In this document: piece after piece, positions 36,901-48,734 of the stretch
Numbering within the stretch: position 1 is the stretch's first letter
How the letters are laid out: each line of letters opens with the position of its first letter
Origin: Platycnemis pennipes
Lineage: Eukaryota > Arthropoda > Insecta > Odonata > Platycnemididae
Assembly (NCBI GenBank): GCA_933228895.1
Contig: OW121846.1
Location: forward strand, 149,025,746-149,089,745
Length of the DNA stretch: 64,000 nucleotides
Direction: 5' to 3'
Made by a program: the position numbers and the translations under genes
Notes under the pieces: model-generated
Database searches by the model: none
Told to the model about the DNA's origin: nothing
What the model saw: the letters and a program-made list of their open reading frames with translations, nothing else

Positions 36901-39900
36901 TGTGAACCCATCTCTATGCGGACACCATATTTTTCTCCACCCTTTATCCGTTCCCTACGTAGCTTACTTCGCACCCAACCTATCTTGCCACTGACCTCCA
37001 CTCTCGGTTGCATTTCACTCATAAATACCACTACCAGCCCATTGAACTTGCCCCATATTTTATCTCGAAACGTCCAACTTCGATGGAATGATCCTCCATA
37101 AATAGCAAATTGAAGGGAGTGGGTCTTCTGGAGCCCCCCTGCCACTAAGATCCCTTTCTATCCATGGTTCCAATCCACATTTTACCTTCCCGCCTCATGC
37201 AGACAGGGGGGACAGCGGTAAAGGCATAGAGGAGGGTCACCCATCCGGACCAGACGCTGCTTAACATGGGTGATATGACAGGAACTGGTGTTTCAACGTG
37301 ACTAGGCCCTTGCTTATTTCTTCAAAGATTTCTTGCGACCACTTCCATGCAATTGCCTTGTCGAAATCCACATCCACAAAGCTTCCTTCCATACTTCCCT
37401 TAGTACGCCTCCGGTATGGTGACACCATTGCTCATCGCGGAATTGTGACCCAAACACTTCCATCCGCTCCGCTCCGGAGTTGATGCACGAGGCATTGTCG
37501 TCGGCACAGCGAGCAGAGGAGGAGGTTTTCACCGAAGATGGCCCCGAGGCAGGGAGAGCGGCATTCCTGCGAACCCAACTTTTATAGAAGAGATACCTAC
37601 CGTGCCCACATCTATTCCGCGGGTGGCGAGGCCGCTTGTCACACGGATGGGGACCGTTGGGGTCGTATCAGAAATGATACGGCCCCATAACTTTCAGCGC
37701 GGGCGCTGGAAATCGAGTATTATTGTAATGCGCGGAGCACGAACCTCACGGGACAATGGGATGCAGCTCGAAAGTACGAAAGTATATGTCGGGTCTCGTT
37801 ATGCGGCAGCTCGTTCGGCGGCAGTGACGAAAGGAGGAAGTGTTGAAAAGTGCAGATGAAGACCGGGAGCTTTTACTTTTTGTGACTGTCACTCGTGCAG
37901 CGAGGGAGGGAGGGGACTGGAATCCATGTGATACTCGAATGTATTCTATCCATGTGAAGCTCCCTCAATACCGACACGATGGTAAAAAAAATAATTCTAA
38001 ATGACTGCTGTACGTGTATATCCTAGAACACCAGTCAGAAAGCTTAATTTTTCAATACTATTTATCTCTTTTTCGATTGGTTGGGCTTTTTCCGTATCTA
38101 TGCATGCGTCCATTTGACTTCAACCATACGAGCGATTTATGACCTCTGTTTAAATATTTTGGCAGAGTGTGAGGCACAATCAATACGCCCTTACCTATTT
38201 AACACCGTCGAGCATTTGAAATAAAAAAAAAATAAATCCCAACATTGTAGTGTAAAGCCGTTGCTTTTTCAGTATGAATTATATATGGCTTGGCGTGTGG
38301 ATCACATATTACCATCATTAGATGCTTCATCAGTAAAAAATATAGCATGTATTTGTGCCGGGAAAAACAAGGTTAATCAGCAAATTATGAAGCATAATTA
38401 CTTTACGAATTATTATTCACTCCCTTCGAATATACTGGAGTTTAAGTTACGTGTCATACTATCCAATACATCTTCATTAGTTCTTCTGAGAAAATCGATG
38501 CACTGAATTTAAAGCCTCAGAGATGCTTCTCCATGGACCACCGAAATCACATACCTGCGAGGGATCACGTCCGTTCCGCGCACTTAAACTACTTATTTGC
38601 TCTAGAAGTTTGAGCATAGCCGTTCTTAAGACAACTTCCTCGCACAACGCGAACGTAGCGCAGATTCTTTCTGGATGTCATTCTATTCCTATCTCGAGGC
38701 GTGCAGTGTATGACGGGACGCCTGCCCCGGGCCCCGCCACTCTCCTCCTTCAGCCCGGGGCGTAGGCCACCCGGGCCCGGCACTGCCAACTCGTTTAGGG
38801 CTAGCTCTTCATTAGGCGAAAGCAGAAAAAGTCACCGCTTCCCTCCGGGACATGCCGTACTCCAACGCACTGCTCCCCCTTAGCTGAGTAGAGGGGGCGG
38901 GAGTAAAAAACCTCATTGTCATGAACCGGGATACTAGATTAATAACACTCCTTGGTCATGAAAATCGGACTGTTTACACAGAGCCGCCTCCCCCTCCCAC
39001 TTCCCCATGCATATACCTACGTCCCGATTGGCGCGTATTAAAACATGAGCATTACCCATAGAGATTGGTGGCTGTATTTGCAAACAATGGGGGATCCATC
39101 CAACGGGGTTGATGTTGGATGGATAACTTCCTGCACACTTGACGGAGGAAATTGTCCCGAGCAATTTTCAAACGAGTAATTTGATGGGAATGGTGGGGGG
39201 GGGGCGCAATAGGGCGGGGATCCATTTAGGCATTGCAGAGGCCATTGTGCCCCCCCCCCCCACTTTAAACTCCAGCCTACGTCTCCGCAACCCATTCCCC
39301 TTACCCCTCCATTCCCACATCCTTCCCACGTTAGGTTTCCCTTCCTCCCGTCCCCACCTCATCATCCGGGGTCCTTCCATTCCCTGCTTTGTTTCCTTGC
39401 CACTTTTTCAAGAGCGGTGCGGGATGGGGAGGGCGGGATTAGGTGAGCGAATTTCCCGAGAGCGTTCTCTCACGGCATTGGCTCCGGAGGGCGCCTCAAT
39501 CGGCTACGGATGGTCAAATTGAGTGGTGGAATAGGGCAGAGTGCATTGATGCGAGGTGCACGCATCGATCAACAGGGCGAGGGGCAAGGAGTGGACTCAA
39601 CTGTTTCCGGCGTGTTCCGCCAGTGCCGGGCGATGCGTAGCGGGACGTGGGGAAAACATTCCGGTTTCTTCGTCAGCGTTCGCTTTCTCCGAATGCATCT
39701 CGGACACCGAAATGATACTCACAGAATTGAATCCTTAAATCAAAAATATAATCGCCTCTATCTTTATATCAAGGACTTGGCAGAACTAATAGCGTCCGTT
39801 TATATCTTTTTTATTTTTTATTTGATAACACGCTTTAAAATATTTAGAAATAAATTTGCGAATAAATCTCCAGAGCCTTTAAGGCAGAAAATACTAAAAG

Positions 39901-41940
39901 GAAAAATAGCACCTGTTCAATTCCCAGCATAAACCACCATATCGATGGATCAGGAACTTCGACATAAAGTGCCTGGTATCTCGCGAGTGCGTATGAAAGA
40001 CAATACACTAGGAAAGGGGGAATCGTACAAATTTACCTAAAGTTTTGCTCCGTGCCAACATGTCCCAATATAGGATTTCGATATCCGGAAAAGCTGTTTT
40101 TCAATTTGTCAAAATATTCAGCAATGAGAAATTTCGAACGATATCGAAACACATCGTTTTTTCAAAAATTTCGGGAGGCTGAAGGAAAGTTCATTTTAAA
40201 AGTAATCATTTATGATTTGGCGCTAAATTTTCAATTTGAACTACACCAGATTTGCAATTTAAGATCATAACCTTCGAAAGTGGAATCTTTTCATCAAAAT
40301 AGAAATTTCATGCTCGGGCCCTATTATGCAATGCTTATTTTCATCGACAAGAAGAAATTATTAGTAATGAAGAGCGGTATGCACCTAGAAGGTTGGTTAG
40401 ATGAGTGTATTATTTGTGGAGACAACCGGCAGCTAAGGTCATTTGCGCCATTTAGGGGGTGATTGGATCGGGGCAAGGAAAGAGCGGAAGACGGGAGGTG
40501 GGAGAGCAAGAGGCGGGTGTTGCCCGTTCTTCACGGAATACACCACTTCGGTTTCACGTTTCAACCAACGGACTCAGAACTGCACTTCTATCATTTAAAA
40601 ATGCGTATTCGGAAACACTGCGAGTTGCATTTTTATGAGGGCACATGAAACACGCCTCCCATGAGTCTAGCCCTGAGGACATGAATATATTTCTTGTCAT
40701 CATCATCAATTCAATCTGACTGTAGCGCTTAATTGCCATCCTTTCATCTATTAATGACTTGGAAGTCGTATGCGTAGGTGCTTGATTGGCTTTGTTCTAA
40801 TGTATCTTTTAAAAAATTCCTTATACCATTACCCATCCTATAACTCTATCCGCTTCACTTCAATCTATCTTCAGCAATCACCCATCCATTCTATTCCCTT
40901 CATCATATTTCATGTTCGCGCTACCGAAGTAATAAACGGTTTACCAAGGAGGGTGACTCCATTCGCCTTCTGCTTGACGGATTGCTTGTAATTAATCAGA
41001 GTTGAGCCGCAAAGTCTAAAGTAATGATCACGTTGCAGTTGTTCATTTTCAATAAATGGGGTCCCGGATAATCTATCCACACTCCCCTTCGAGCTGATAT
41101 GAGTAATTCAGCATCTAAGTCTCACATTTATGCTATCTAAATTACATACACTGGGCTTCGCGAACTTTTTGTCATCAACATACTGTGGTGAAATACTGCA
41201 CTTCGATAACTCAATGTTCAATTTAAATTATTCCTAAATATATGGTAAACTCTTTGAAAGGTGTGCAACTTAAAGGTATAACATACACAGGATCACTGTT
41301 ATCGGATGCCTAAATCACATCTCATTCCTGCACGTGAAGTGTCATTCTATCAATATAAAAGTCGGCGTTTGCCTGAGAGCCTTTTACTTTAATATTTCTT
41401 TTCTGTACAACGAAAATATTCTTCATCGCAAGCAGGATTCCTACATTATCAGATCTTTTTTTTCTTCCAGCGAATTAAGTCAGACTTGTGGAAGAAAAAG
41501 AAGGCATTGCTATCAATCTATCATTACCTTGCATTATCTTCTAATAGATATGCAGTATTCTCTTACTTTTGGAAACACGGATTGTACTTGTTCGGATTAA
41601 TTACCTTACCAGAAAGAATGGAAGATGTAATACTTACTCCTGATGCGCAGAAACATGCTATGAACTGATATCTAACTAATGTTTTAGGAATTGTTACAAT
41701 ATCCATTGGAATCTTAGTCATGCTAATTTTGGTAAACTATAAAATTATTTACAGAATCTTTTTTTGGCATAACTGAAGTTTACTTGACAAATCACCTTAA
41801 AATAGTATTATTCCTAGTAGAATGGTGTTCTTAAATCTTCATTTACCTAATTCTCTCCTGTTAGGTATATTCTGGATTATTAAGATTTCAGTTTCAATGG
41901 AGTCGTATACCGTATTTTTTCGTTCTTCGGGCCATCTGTT
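36901..41940. other. Mostly anonymous, with GC-rich patches
   Basis: GC-rich patches at about 37300-37860, 38700-38890 and 39190-39650 carry open frames on both strands, none recognisable. G10 (39195-39204) and C12 (39250-39261) runs flank one patch. The rest is AT-rich with no gene or RNA seen. Confidence 0.35.
38069..38123 (+). repeat. 55-bp direct repeat, copy 2
   Basis: Second copy of the 36411-36465 repeat, same orientation, 1.66 kb downstream. Confidence 0.85.
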
Positions 41941-41942
41941 AG

Positions 41943-42480
41943 TTATATCTATATCTACGACATACCCTGCAAGCCATCTCGAGGGTGTGTGGCAGGGGGT
42001 GCATCCACACCAGGAACAATGACACAACAAACAAAAATGAACACTACAAAGCAAACACTACACCTTTAAAAGTAATTGGGGAAAAAAGAAGAAAAACTAC
42101 CAAATCCCAATCATGTAGGACACACCCATGAATACCATGCATGCCTTGAAACCCGACACCAATTACATAAGATACTCATGCATGCAAAAAAAAAGGCAAT
42201 GCATGCAAGTCACACGTTGATTTGAACAGGCAGGTAATTAAAAAAAAATACTATCGACCTACTCTGAATATTACCTCTATAATTATTACCGATTTACGCG
42301 ATGTTAAACGTTCTGATCACGAATCGTACACGGAAAAAAATGACATTTAAAACCTGTCCGTCCTGCAATCTATCTCCTTAATTTTATTAGAATTATCGAG
42401 CCTACCATAATAAGTCGGAGCCAGCAATATATGATTAACGTCATTAATGAAATGTCCCTCCTTAAATTTTCCCAGAAGAT
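41943..42480 (-). mobile_element. 3' half of a LINE (RT C-terminus and 3' tail)
   Basis: On the minus strand, LLGKFKEGHFINDVNHILLAPTYYGRLD...NKIKEIDCRTDRF (about 42480-42347) matches the end of the LINE at 61150-61770. It runs on to a 3' tail at 42010-41943 (CCCCCTGCCACACACCCTCG, then TGCAGGG, then ATAGATATAG). At 42481-42483 it meets a PIF/Harbinger end. Its missing upstream half lies at 44154-45319 in opposite orientation. Confidence 0.8.
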
Positions 42481-42879
42481 TAAGGGCCGTATTCACAACC
42501 TCCAATGGAGTGAAGCTTCTACTCCTTATGACATAAATCAACACTACATGGTATTCAGAAGCTCTATGGAGTGGCGGTCTCACTGCGGTTCCTTGCGTTG
42601 CCTTTAAGGGTATTATGTTGATGAATAATAGATTCGATCCTAGATATCAGGTGAATAATTAGCATATACGCATATTAGCCTTTTTCTTCCAATCAAATCG
42701 TACCCAAGTATCATCACAGTGGCGCCTTTAAAAAGTCCTAAAGCCATTAAAAGGTGGCAATAATAGATTTTATTCAATCATTAGTTCATTATTTTTACAA
42801 AAACTGGTTCGAATTTAGCCTAAGTAAATGACGTGATTGGCGTACGAACCAATAATCCTTTTCTTATTATGTTGATTCC

Positions 42880-43035
42880 AACTATCTAGCTGCATATGAC
42901 CCCATTATCTAGCATGTTTCCATGTAGTAGCCTAGTTGCATGTCAATAGTGCATGTTTGGTGATCTTCACCCCCTGCCACACACCATCGCGGTAGTTTGC
43001 AGGGTATCGCATAGATGTAGATGTGGATGGTTGTA
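42880..43035 (+). repeat. LINE 3' tail copy
   Basis: TAGTGCATGTTTGGTGATCT, CACCCCCTGCCACACACC and TTGCAGGGTATCGC then ATAGATGTAGATG match the tail of the LINE at 61670-61770. Only 3' untranslated sequence is present, so it is a heavily 5'-truncated insertion inside the Harbinger element. Confidence 0.75.
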
Positions 43036-43403
43036 GTAACAGCTGGCCTAAAGTGGTAGGGTACCCATACGCACCCTAAAATCACCACTACATAGAATAT
43101 CAACAATATCAACGGCGTATAATGGTCGACGCTTCGCAAATATAAACGCTGTTTTCATGTGATATAAGGTTATTGAGCGTCATTGTTACGTTTTATAATA
43201 TCAAGCAACATAGCAAGAGACCACTGATATCAACTTGTGTGCGATCAATGAAACTGTTTGGCAGGAATATCTTGATTACGGATTCTGGGTAATGTACCAA
43301 TATTTGTAGGTTGGACATGAAAGAGATGAACGAAATTTCTACATTGGCTAACCTGAAGTAAACAAAAGCACAAGAATACAGTTCGACAAGAGTATTATTT
43401 CAA

Positions 43404-43690
43404 GATGCATCAGCAATGGCTGGATGATAATTTAAACGAGTTCATGCAATACGCGTTAGATAACCTGAGTGAGAATATACCAAGGAGAATGGTAGTGGAT
43501 AGAGCAAATCCAATGGAAATGTATTCCGGTGAATTTCTCAAATGATACCGCTTTTCTAAGGACACCGTGACCGATGTACTTGTGCCACTAATATCCGATG
43601 AAAACGTTGGAAGAGCAGTTTCCGTGCCACCTATTTTGAGGCTGTTTACATGCCTCACAAGGGGAGTTTCCGAGTTTCGGGTCTAGGAAT
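43404..43690 (+). pseudogene. PIF/Harbinger transposase, N-terminal part
   Basis: The frame reads MHQQWLDDNLNEF..., RANPMEMYSGEFLK, a stop, YRFSKDTVTDVLVPLISDEN, VSVPPILRLFTCL. In HARBI1-type transposases the N-terminus reads R.NP.E.Y...EF..R.R.SK.TV, then PVSP..QLL..L. One in-frame stop (after EFLK) and another after EFRV break it. The next part of the protein is at 46260-45893 on the other strand. A possible intron follows, as the downstream part begins with an acceptor-like TTTTAG. Confidence 0.75.
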
Positions 43691-44002
43691 TTGACGAGAC
43701 TTGCCAGGCAGGTATTCCTTGATTCGTTATTTACGAATCACCCCCCATATAGGGTTATATATCCAGTAACTTCGTCAAAAATTGAGTTTGAAATATTTTA
43801 TTTGAAATATAAAGCTAATAATTAGGCATTTTCAATCAGTGCAGTTTGGGTTTGGGGTAAAGTACTCCTACACAATGTGGGCGTCCCTGGTTCGAGACTC
43901 TCCGATTCCAATATTTTTTGGTCGCAGTTTCGTTGCACGACTGTCCCTGGTTTTACATATTTTTAATCTGTTTACCCGGGATACATTTTAACTATTTGAC
44001 GT

Positions 44003-44072
44003 ACTAATTACGTAATTTGCTAAAATTGCGTAATTAGTACGTAAAATAGTTAATTACGTTATTTACCTAAAT
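44003..44072 (+). repeat. Inverted palindromic repeat, left copy
   Basis: It begins ACGTACTAATTACGTAATTT and contains an internal near-perfect palindrome (ACGTACTAATTACG...CGTAATTAGTACGT), followed by AAATAGTTAATTACG and TTATTTACCTAAAT. The reverse complement lies at 46375-46460 with few mismatches. Confidence 0.85.
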
Positions 44073-44153
44073 TCCCCCGGAATTTGGTCAGGGCCGGGGG
44101 TGGAATTAGTGTTTATGTTTTTAAATATCCGGCACGCGTTTATAATACACTAG

Positions 44154-45319
44154 GATAAGAAACATCACCTTCCTTAGAAATAATATCTCGTAAATCGTTA
44201 TCTGAGCATGTGGTTCCCAAGGACTGGAAAATGGCTAATATTACACCTTTATTAAATCCGGCGATAGAGAAGATCCCAGCAACTACAGACCTATCTCACT
44301 AACATCGATTTCGTGTAAGATAATGGAACATATAATAGTTAGTTCGATTATGGAACACTTTGATAGAGCAAATTTGTTATTTAATAACCAACACGGTTTC
44401 CGAAAATCTAAGTCATGCGAAACGTAATTGGCACTCTTTGTACACGACTTATTAGTTTCGGGAGAAAATAATGCTCAGGTTGATGCGATATTCCTCGATT
44501 TAAAAAAAGCCTTTGATAGAGTACCTCATGACAGATTGCTCTTAAAGCTAGAAAGTTACGGTATAGAAAAACACGTAGTATGCTGGATAAATCAATTCTT
44601 AGTTGGCCGCGAACAGAGAGTTACTATAGACGGTATCATGTCCAATGTAGTTAGTGTCACATCAGGTGTTCCCCAGGGAAGTGTGATAGGCTCACTTTTA
44701 TTTCTTTTATATATCATTGACCTCGGCAGTGTTGTAGTAAATAGTAGAATTCGGCTTTTTGCAGATGATGCAGTGGTGTATAGAGGAATTAGTAGTCCGG
44801 GAGACAAGGCATCGTTAGAAAAGGACCTCGTAGCGATTCAGGCGTGGTGCGATAAATGGAAATTAGAACTGAACATAAAAAAGTGCGTGACAGTAGATTT
44901 TTGGAAAAGAAAAAACTCAATAGAAAGAAACTATATGATTCAAGGAACGGAATTAGTAAACTTGGAATCAGTTAAGTACTTAGGTGTAACACTTACTCAG
45001 GATCTATCATGGGGGAAACATATCAGGGAAATATGCAGTCAAGCAAATAGAAAATTGGGGTTTATTAAAAGAATATTAGGGAAAAGTGAGGAGAGGGTGA
45101 AGGAACGTTGCTATTTTTCAATTGTTAGACCACACTTAGAATATGCTGCGAGCATATGGGACCCTTATGAAGCAGGCTTAATTTACGAATTAGATCGAGT
45201 ACAAAGAAGAGCGGCGAGATATGTACAAGGGTGTTACGATAGGGAAAGCAGTGTGCCTGATATGTTAGCCGAATTGGGATGGGAATCGCTGTCACAACGC
45301 AGGCTAAATTATAGACTTA
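44154..45319 (+). mobile_element. Reverse-transcriptase half of a LINE
   Basis: Non-LTR reverse transcriptase. It starts at VPKDWKMANITPL (44212-), with a frameshift and the stop TAA after SCE(T) near 44425, then an intact frame 44428-45345. Visible motifs are DLKKAFDRVPHDRLLLKL, GVPQGSVIGSLLFLLYI and FADDAVVYRG (the FADD catalytic box), then RPHLEYAASIWDP and LGWESLSQRRLNYRL. Right after LNYRL the LINE stops at TTA (45317-45319), where a Harbinger end begins, so the last codons of the frame belong to the transposon. The LINE clade (Jockey, CR1 or similar) was not resolved. Confidence 0.85.
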
Positions 45320-45892
45320 GGGCCGCATTCAGATGTCTCCACTAAATCGCCAAGTTGCAGATTCACTCCATGAAGATTAGTGCTCCTCCTCCTGCAAATT
45401 CAGCACCACTACTTCCACTCCTTCTTCTGGAGTGTTGATGGTCGCTATGTTGCCAACTCGACTCAAGTGTAAGCAGCGACATTCACATCATCCTGGTTAC
45501 GGTTATATACGGAACTAGGTGTAAAATAGAGGGAGTTTTGAACATCAATACCATGGTCTCCATGGAATTGTATAAATATTATTATATTATTCTGATATCC
45601 ATGATCAATAATTTCAATATTATTAGAATATCAGTCATTTATTCGTAAAATAGCTATTCTCAGTACAAAACGTATGCAATAAAAATGATGGCACATGTTT
45701 TTCACACAGTTATAATATTGAATAACATTGGTTTTCATTAACAATCCATATTCTTACGTAAATACACTCCACATTAATATGATATTTAATCATATGCATC
45801 AAACACTTTTTTGAAGCGTTTAATTCTGATTATTTGTTAATACCTACGTAAATGTATAATAACTTTTATGAAAGACAAACGTAAACGTTTAT

Positions 45893-46260
45893 TGAGAACC
45901 AACCCTTCCTGTTCCTGTATAGCTCCGGGAATTGTCCTCCAGGATGTATTATAGGAACATGAGTGCCATCTATGCAGCCTATAACACCAGGAAATTGCCT
46001 TATGGCTTGAAACTCCATGTTAAACTAAAGGACCTCCTGCTCAACTGATGGCATTTTCACCCAGTCCGCTAGCTAGCTGGCAATCTCCCATGATACAGAC
46101 TGTGATATATATATATATATATATATTCGGGTCATCTTAGTGAGAATCAAAACAAACCTTGATGATCCGGGAGACAGACTCCTGCGAAATATTGAGTAGG
46201 TTCCCACACACTCCCTAAAATACCAATAAGCAATTAGAGTTAATTTTTGAATGCTGACAA
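45893..46260 (-). pseudogene. PIF/Harbinger transposase, middle part
   Basis: On the minus strand an acceptor-like TATTTTAG precedes GVCGNLLNISQESVSRIIK, the helix-turn-helix-like part of HARBI1 transposases. Next come WEIAS (a stop) LADWVKMPS, then [16 protein letters not shown] with the first catalytic aspartate (IDGTH), then [11 protein letters not shown]. It ends there, before the remaining DDE residues. Stops within it show decay. Confidence 0.8.
46108..46127. repeat. TA dinucleotide microsatellite
   Basis: About ten TA units in a row, inside the Harbinger transposase remnant. Confidence 0.9.
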
Positions 46261-46374
46261 AAACATTTAAAATTCTTCGATCGCAATATCGAAATCACGA
46301 TCACACTTCATGCTGTTCCGTAAATTTAGTACACAAAAAACGACAGGGCGTGCGGATGTTTTTCCGTCACGTGC

Positions 46375-46460
46375 TAATTACGTGATTTAGGTAAATAACG
46401 CAATTAACTATTTTACGTACTAATTACGCAATTTTAGCAAATTACGTAATTAGTACGTAT
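46375..46460 (-). repeat. Inverted palindromic repeat, right copy
   Basis: Reverse complement of 44003-44072, including the internal palindrome and the AACTATTTTACGTAC segment. Together the copies bound the 2.4-kb block that appears inverted. Confidence 0.85.
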
Positions 46461-47106
46461 TATATATTTAACTTATCAGCTTTTTCCAGGCTATCATTTA
46501 TTTTTTCTCCATTATCATCCCTAAGAGTTTCTATAGTAGATTTATTTCCTTGAACTTCTCTTACACACGACCAAAATGATTTCGGATTTTCATTCAAATA
46601 ATTCCCTAGAATTTATCTTTTAAAGTCAGCTAAGGCTCTTCGACATTCTTTTTTCGCTAAGTGTTTGGAAGTTTTATAATTTATAATGATTTTGTTACTC
46701 TCATGAGGGGGTGTTTTTTTCCGCGCTTTTTTCAGTCTAGCATGGCAAATTCTCTGTTGTTTTAAAGATTTCCGTACCGCCGCGTTATACCACCGTGGCT
46801 CTGCATTCATCTTTTTTAATTTACTCGGTATATACATGCTAACTGCTGAGTGAATAACTTCTAGGAATATATATGCCACATGGTCTCAGTATCTTTCCTT
46901 AAACTTGCTTCTTGAAATTTGCTGAACGAATTCTGCAACTCTGTTTTTATTCCATCGTAGTCCGCCCTATCGAACAAGCATATTTTTCTCTTGGATTTGT
47001 TATTTTTGTTAGTCCTATAAGAAATTGTTGCTTTTACAATTTTATGATCACTGATTCCCTCATCGGTACTTATATTTACAATCTGTTGGTATATATTTGT
47101 TAATTC
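46461..47106 (-). mobile_element. LINE segment between endonuclease and reverse transcriptase
   Basis: On the minus strand, NISTDEGISDHKIVKATISY (the SDH motif typical of the end of APE-type endonucleases) is followed by FDRADYDGIKTELQN, then PRWYNAAVRKSLKQQRICHARLK, then NENPKSFWSCV and ADKLN. This is the usual linker upstream of a LINE reverse transcriptase. Frames are broken at about 46860 and 46612. It is cut at the left by the palindromic repeat and at the right by a dispersed repeat starting at 47107. Confidence 0.75.
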
Positions 47107-47580
47107 TCGACTTATAGGCGGCGAAAAACATGTTTTTAACCCTTTCGGAAAAGTGACTGTGCGAAAGACTTGTACGTCCTCCACTTCGTCCAATTACAAC
47201 TGAGACCGCGAAGCTCCTTCGCCTTATTACAATGGGGGACACACAGCTGACTCTGCCAATGGAAGTAGTTGCGACAGAATATCTTCACTCAAGCCTCCAT
47301 TCCCCACCTCTCCACTCTCCACCGTTCTCCCTCAACGCAGTCAAGGACGGGAGATGGATGACGTAGTAATCCTTAACGCAGCTCGTCCGGTGGGCGTCAC
47401 CTCCTTTTGCTTATTTTAATGTTTGATTTATTAGTGAATGGCTCTGGTTAGAAGATTATTTTTTTCACAAGAATTCCTTTTTCGTTCCCATCTAACAATT
47501 TTGTGTGCAAAAGAGCGATTTCGTTTCCGAGTGAACGCACCCATTATTATTGCAGTTACCGTGTTCTCCTTCTCATCAAA
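47107..47580 (+). repeat. Dispersed repeat family R, copy 1
   Basis: It starts CGACTTATAGGCGGCGAAAA, then TTTTAACCCTTTCGGAAAAG, AATGGGGGACACACAGCTGA, GATGACGTAGTAATC, GTCACCTCCTTTTGCTTATT, GGCTCTGGTTAGAAGATTAT and GATTTCGTTTCCGAGTGAAC. The same order is found at 62400-62960, its first half at 50368-50590, and its second half inverted at 52160-52420. The class is unknown; no coding capacity. Confidence 0.75.
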
Positions 47581-48205
47581 ACTGCGGATCTATCGCTAGC
47601 TATCGCTTGCTTAGGGAAGAAAATAGGGAGAACAATAGCTATCGGGTTCTGGAGTGTTCAACGCGTTCAAAGCCACCCATCCCCATACAACTGCTTTCCT
47701 TCCACCCTCATCGGCAGGTACTCGTCCTGCGGCGAAGCACTCGCCGCCCGATCGCGTTCATCTGTTCACGTCATCGCTGCCATTTTGCTCGGGAGCCCCT
47801 CTTCTACCTTTTCACCCGAAAATCCTCCAGTGTTTATGGAGCAAAGGGGTGGGAGAAGGGAAGTTGGACATTCCGGGGAGGTCAAACACATGAGCCAACG
47901 CATTACGCGCTCCCTGAGACTACTAATACGAAAGCATACATGGGAAGGGAGTGTGGGGTGGGGGACGTTGTTGGGTTGGGGGGGGGGGGGGGGGGTGAGC
48001 GAAGCGGATGAGGACCGCTTTGGCCGCCGACCATCTCTCGAGGGATCCTCTCCCTCCTAAGGCAGCCCTTACCTGATTTCAGAGTACACTTCATCAGCGA
48101 CAAATCAGAAATGGAGCTACCACGTGAGACAACAGTATTGGTCAACATGGGACGCACTCGCTCGGAGAGCATGAATGCATTCCTTGGGCATCGCGCCCTT
48201 TGAGC
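47581..48205. other. GC-richer patch, no gene assigned
   Basis: Frames of up to about 185 codons overlap a low-complexity G run (47978-47995, 18 Gs) and show no recognisable protein. Confidence 0.3.
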
Positions 48206-48207
48206 TA

Positions 48208-48532
48208 CGTTTTCATGTGGCCGTTTTTGCGTTGACGCACACTGCGCCACCAATCAGAAGCGAGCACGCCAACGCAGCCTGTGTTGCCGTCGGAGTTGGT
48301 CAACTTTCATCTTTCTGCGTTGACGCAGCTGCGTCAGAGTGAGGAACAACGCATTCTGCCTGTCATTTGTTCGTCACGTGATTCTTTCGCTGGATTATCA
48401 CCTATACCACGGTTTACCACCGTCATATGTTTTGGTGCGTTGCTGCTGGCGCTGCCGGTGACATGAAAACAGGGTATTCTCCTGACGCACAACGCAGCGT
48501 CAACGCAACGCAAAAACGGCCACATGAAAACG
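48208..48532. mobile_element. Short inverted-repeat element (MITE) flanked by TA
   Basis: The ends are near-perfect inverted repeats: CGTTTTCATGTGGCCGTTTT then GCGTTG at the left, and CAACGCAAAAACGGCCACAT then GAAAACG at the right. The dinucleotide TA flanks both ends (48206-48207 and 48533-48534). The interior has many GCGTTG or CAACGC motifs. No coding sequence. The superfamily is not fixed by these features. Confidence 0.75.
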
Positions 48533-48734
48533 TACCTTTAGGCGTCCAAGTGGTAGCGGTCGCCGGCGACCGTCGCTCCATCTATGTGGCGAGCGGGGAA
48601 AGAACGCACAGGAACTGCTTTCCGCGTCCGATGCCTTTTTTTATTATTTCGTTGTCGTTGCCTTTTCTCCCCACATTGCCGCCGCAGTTCACGATGAGGC
48701 TTCGTGGCTGGCACAACCGCTGACCAGAACCGCT

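Larger units (their letters stand above)
42484..44002 (+). mobile_element. 5' half of a PIF/Harbinger transposon
   Basis: It starts GGGCCGTATTCAC at 42484, next to TAA (42481-42483). The other end of the same element starts GGGCCGCATTCAG at 45320, next to TTA. The half contains a transposase N-terminal exon (43404-43690) and later insertions: a LINE 3' tail (about 42880-43035) and a tRNA-like stretch (about 43850-43920). It breaks at the palindromic repeat at 44003. Confidence 0.75.
45320..46374 (-). mobile_element. 3' half of the PIF/Harbinger transposon
   Basis: It starts GGGCCGCATTCAG at 45320 and runs to the palindromic repeat at 46375. On the minus strand it carries the transposase middle part. 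A TA microsatellite (46108-46127) interrupts it. Confidence 0.75.

Noticed and set aside
47503..48060. 185-codon plus-strand frame
   Set aside because: It reads through an 18-base G run and overlaps other open frames; no protein family is recognisable.
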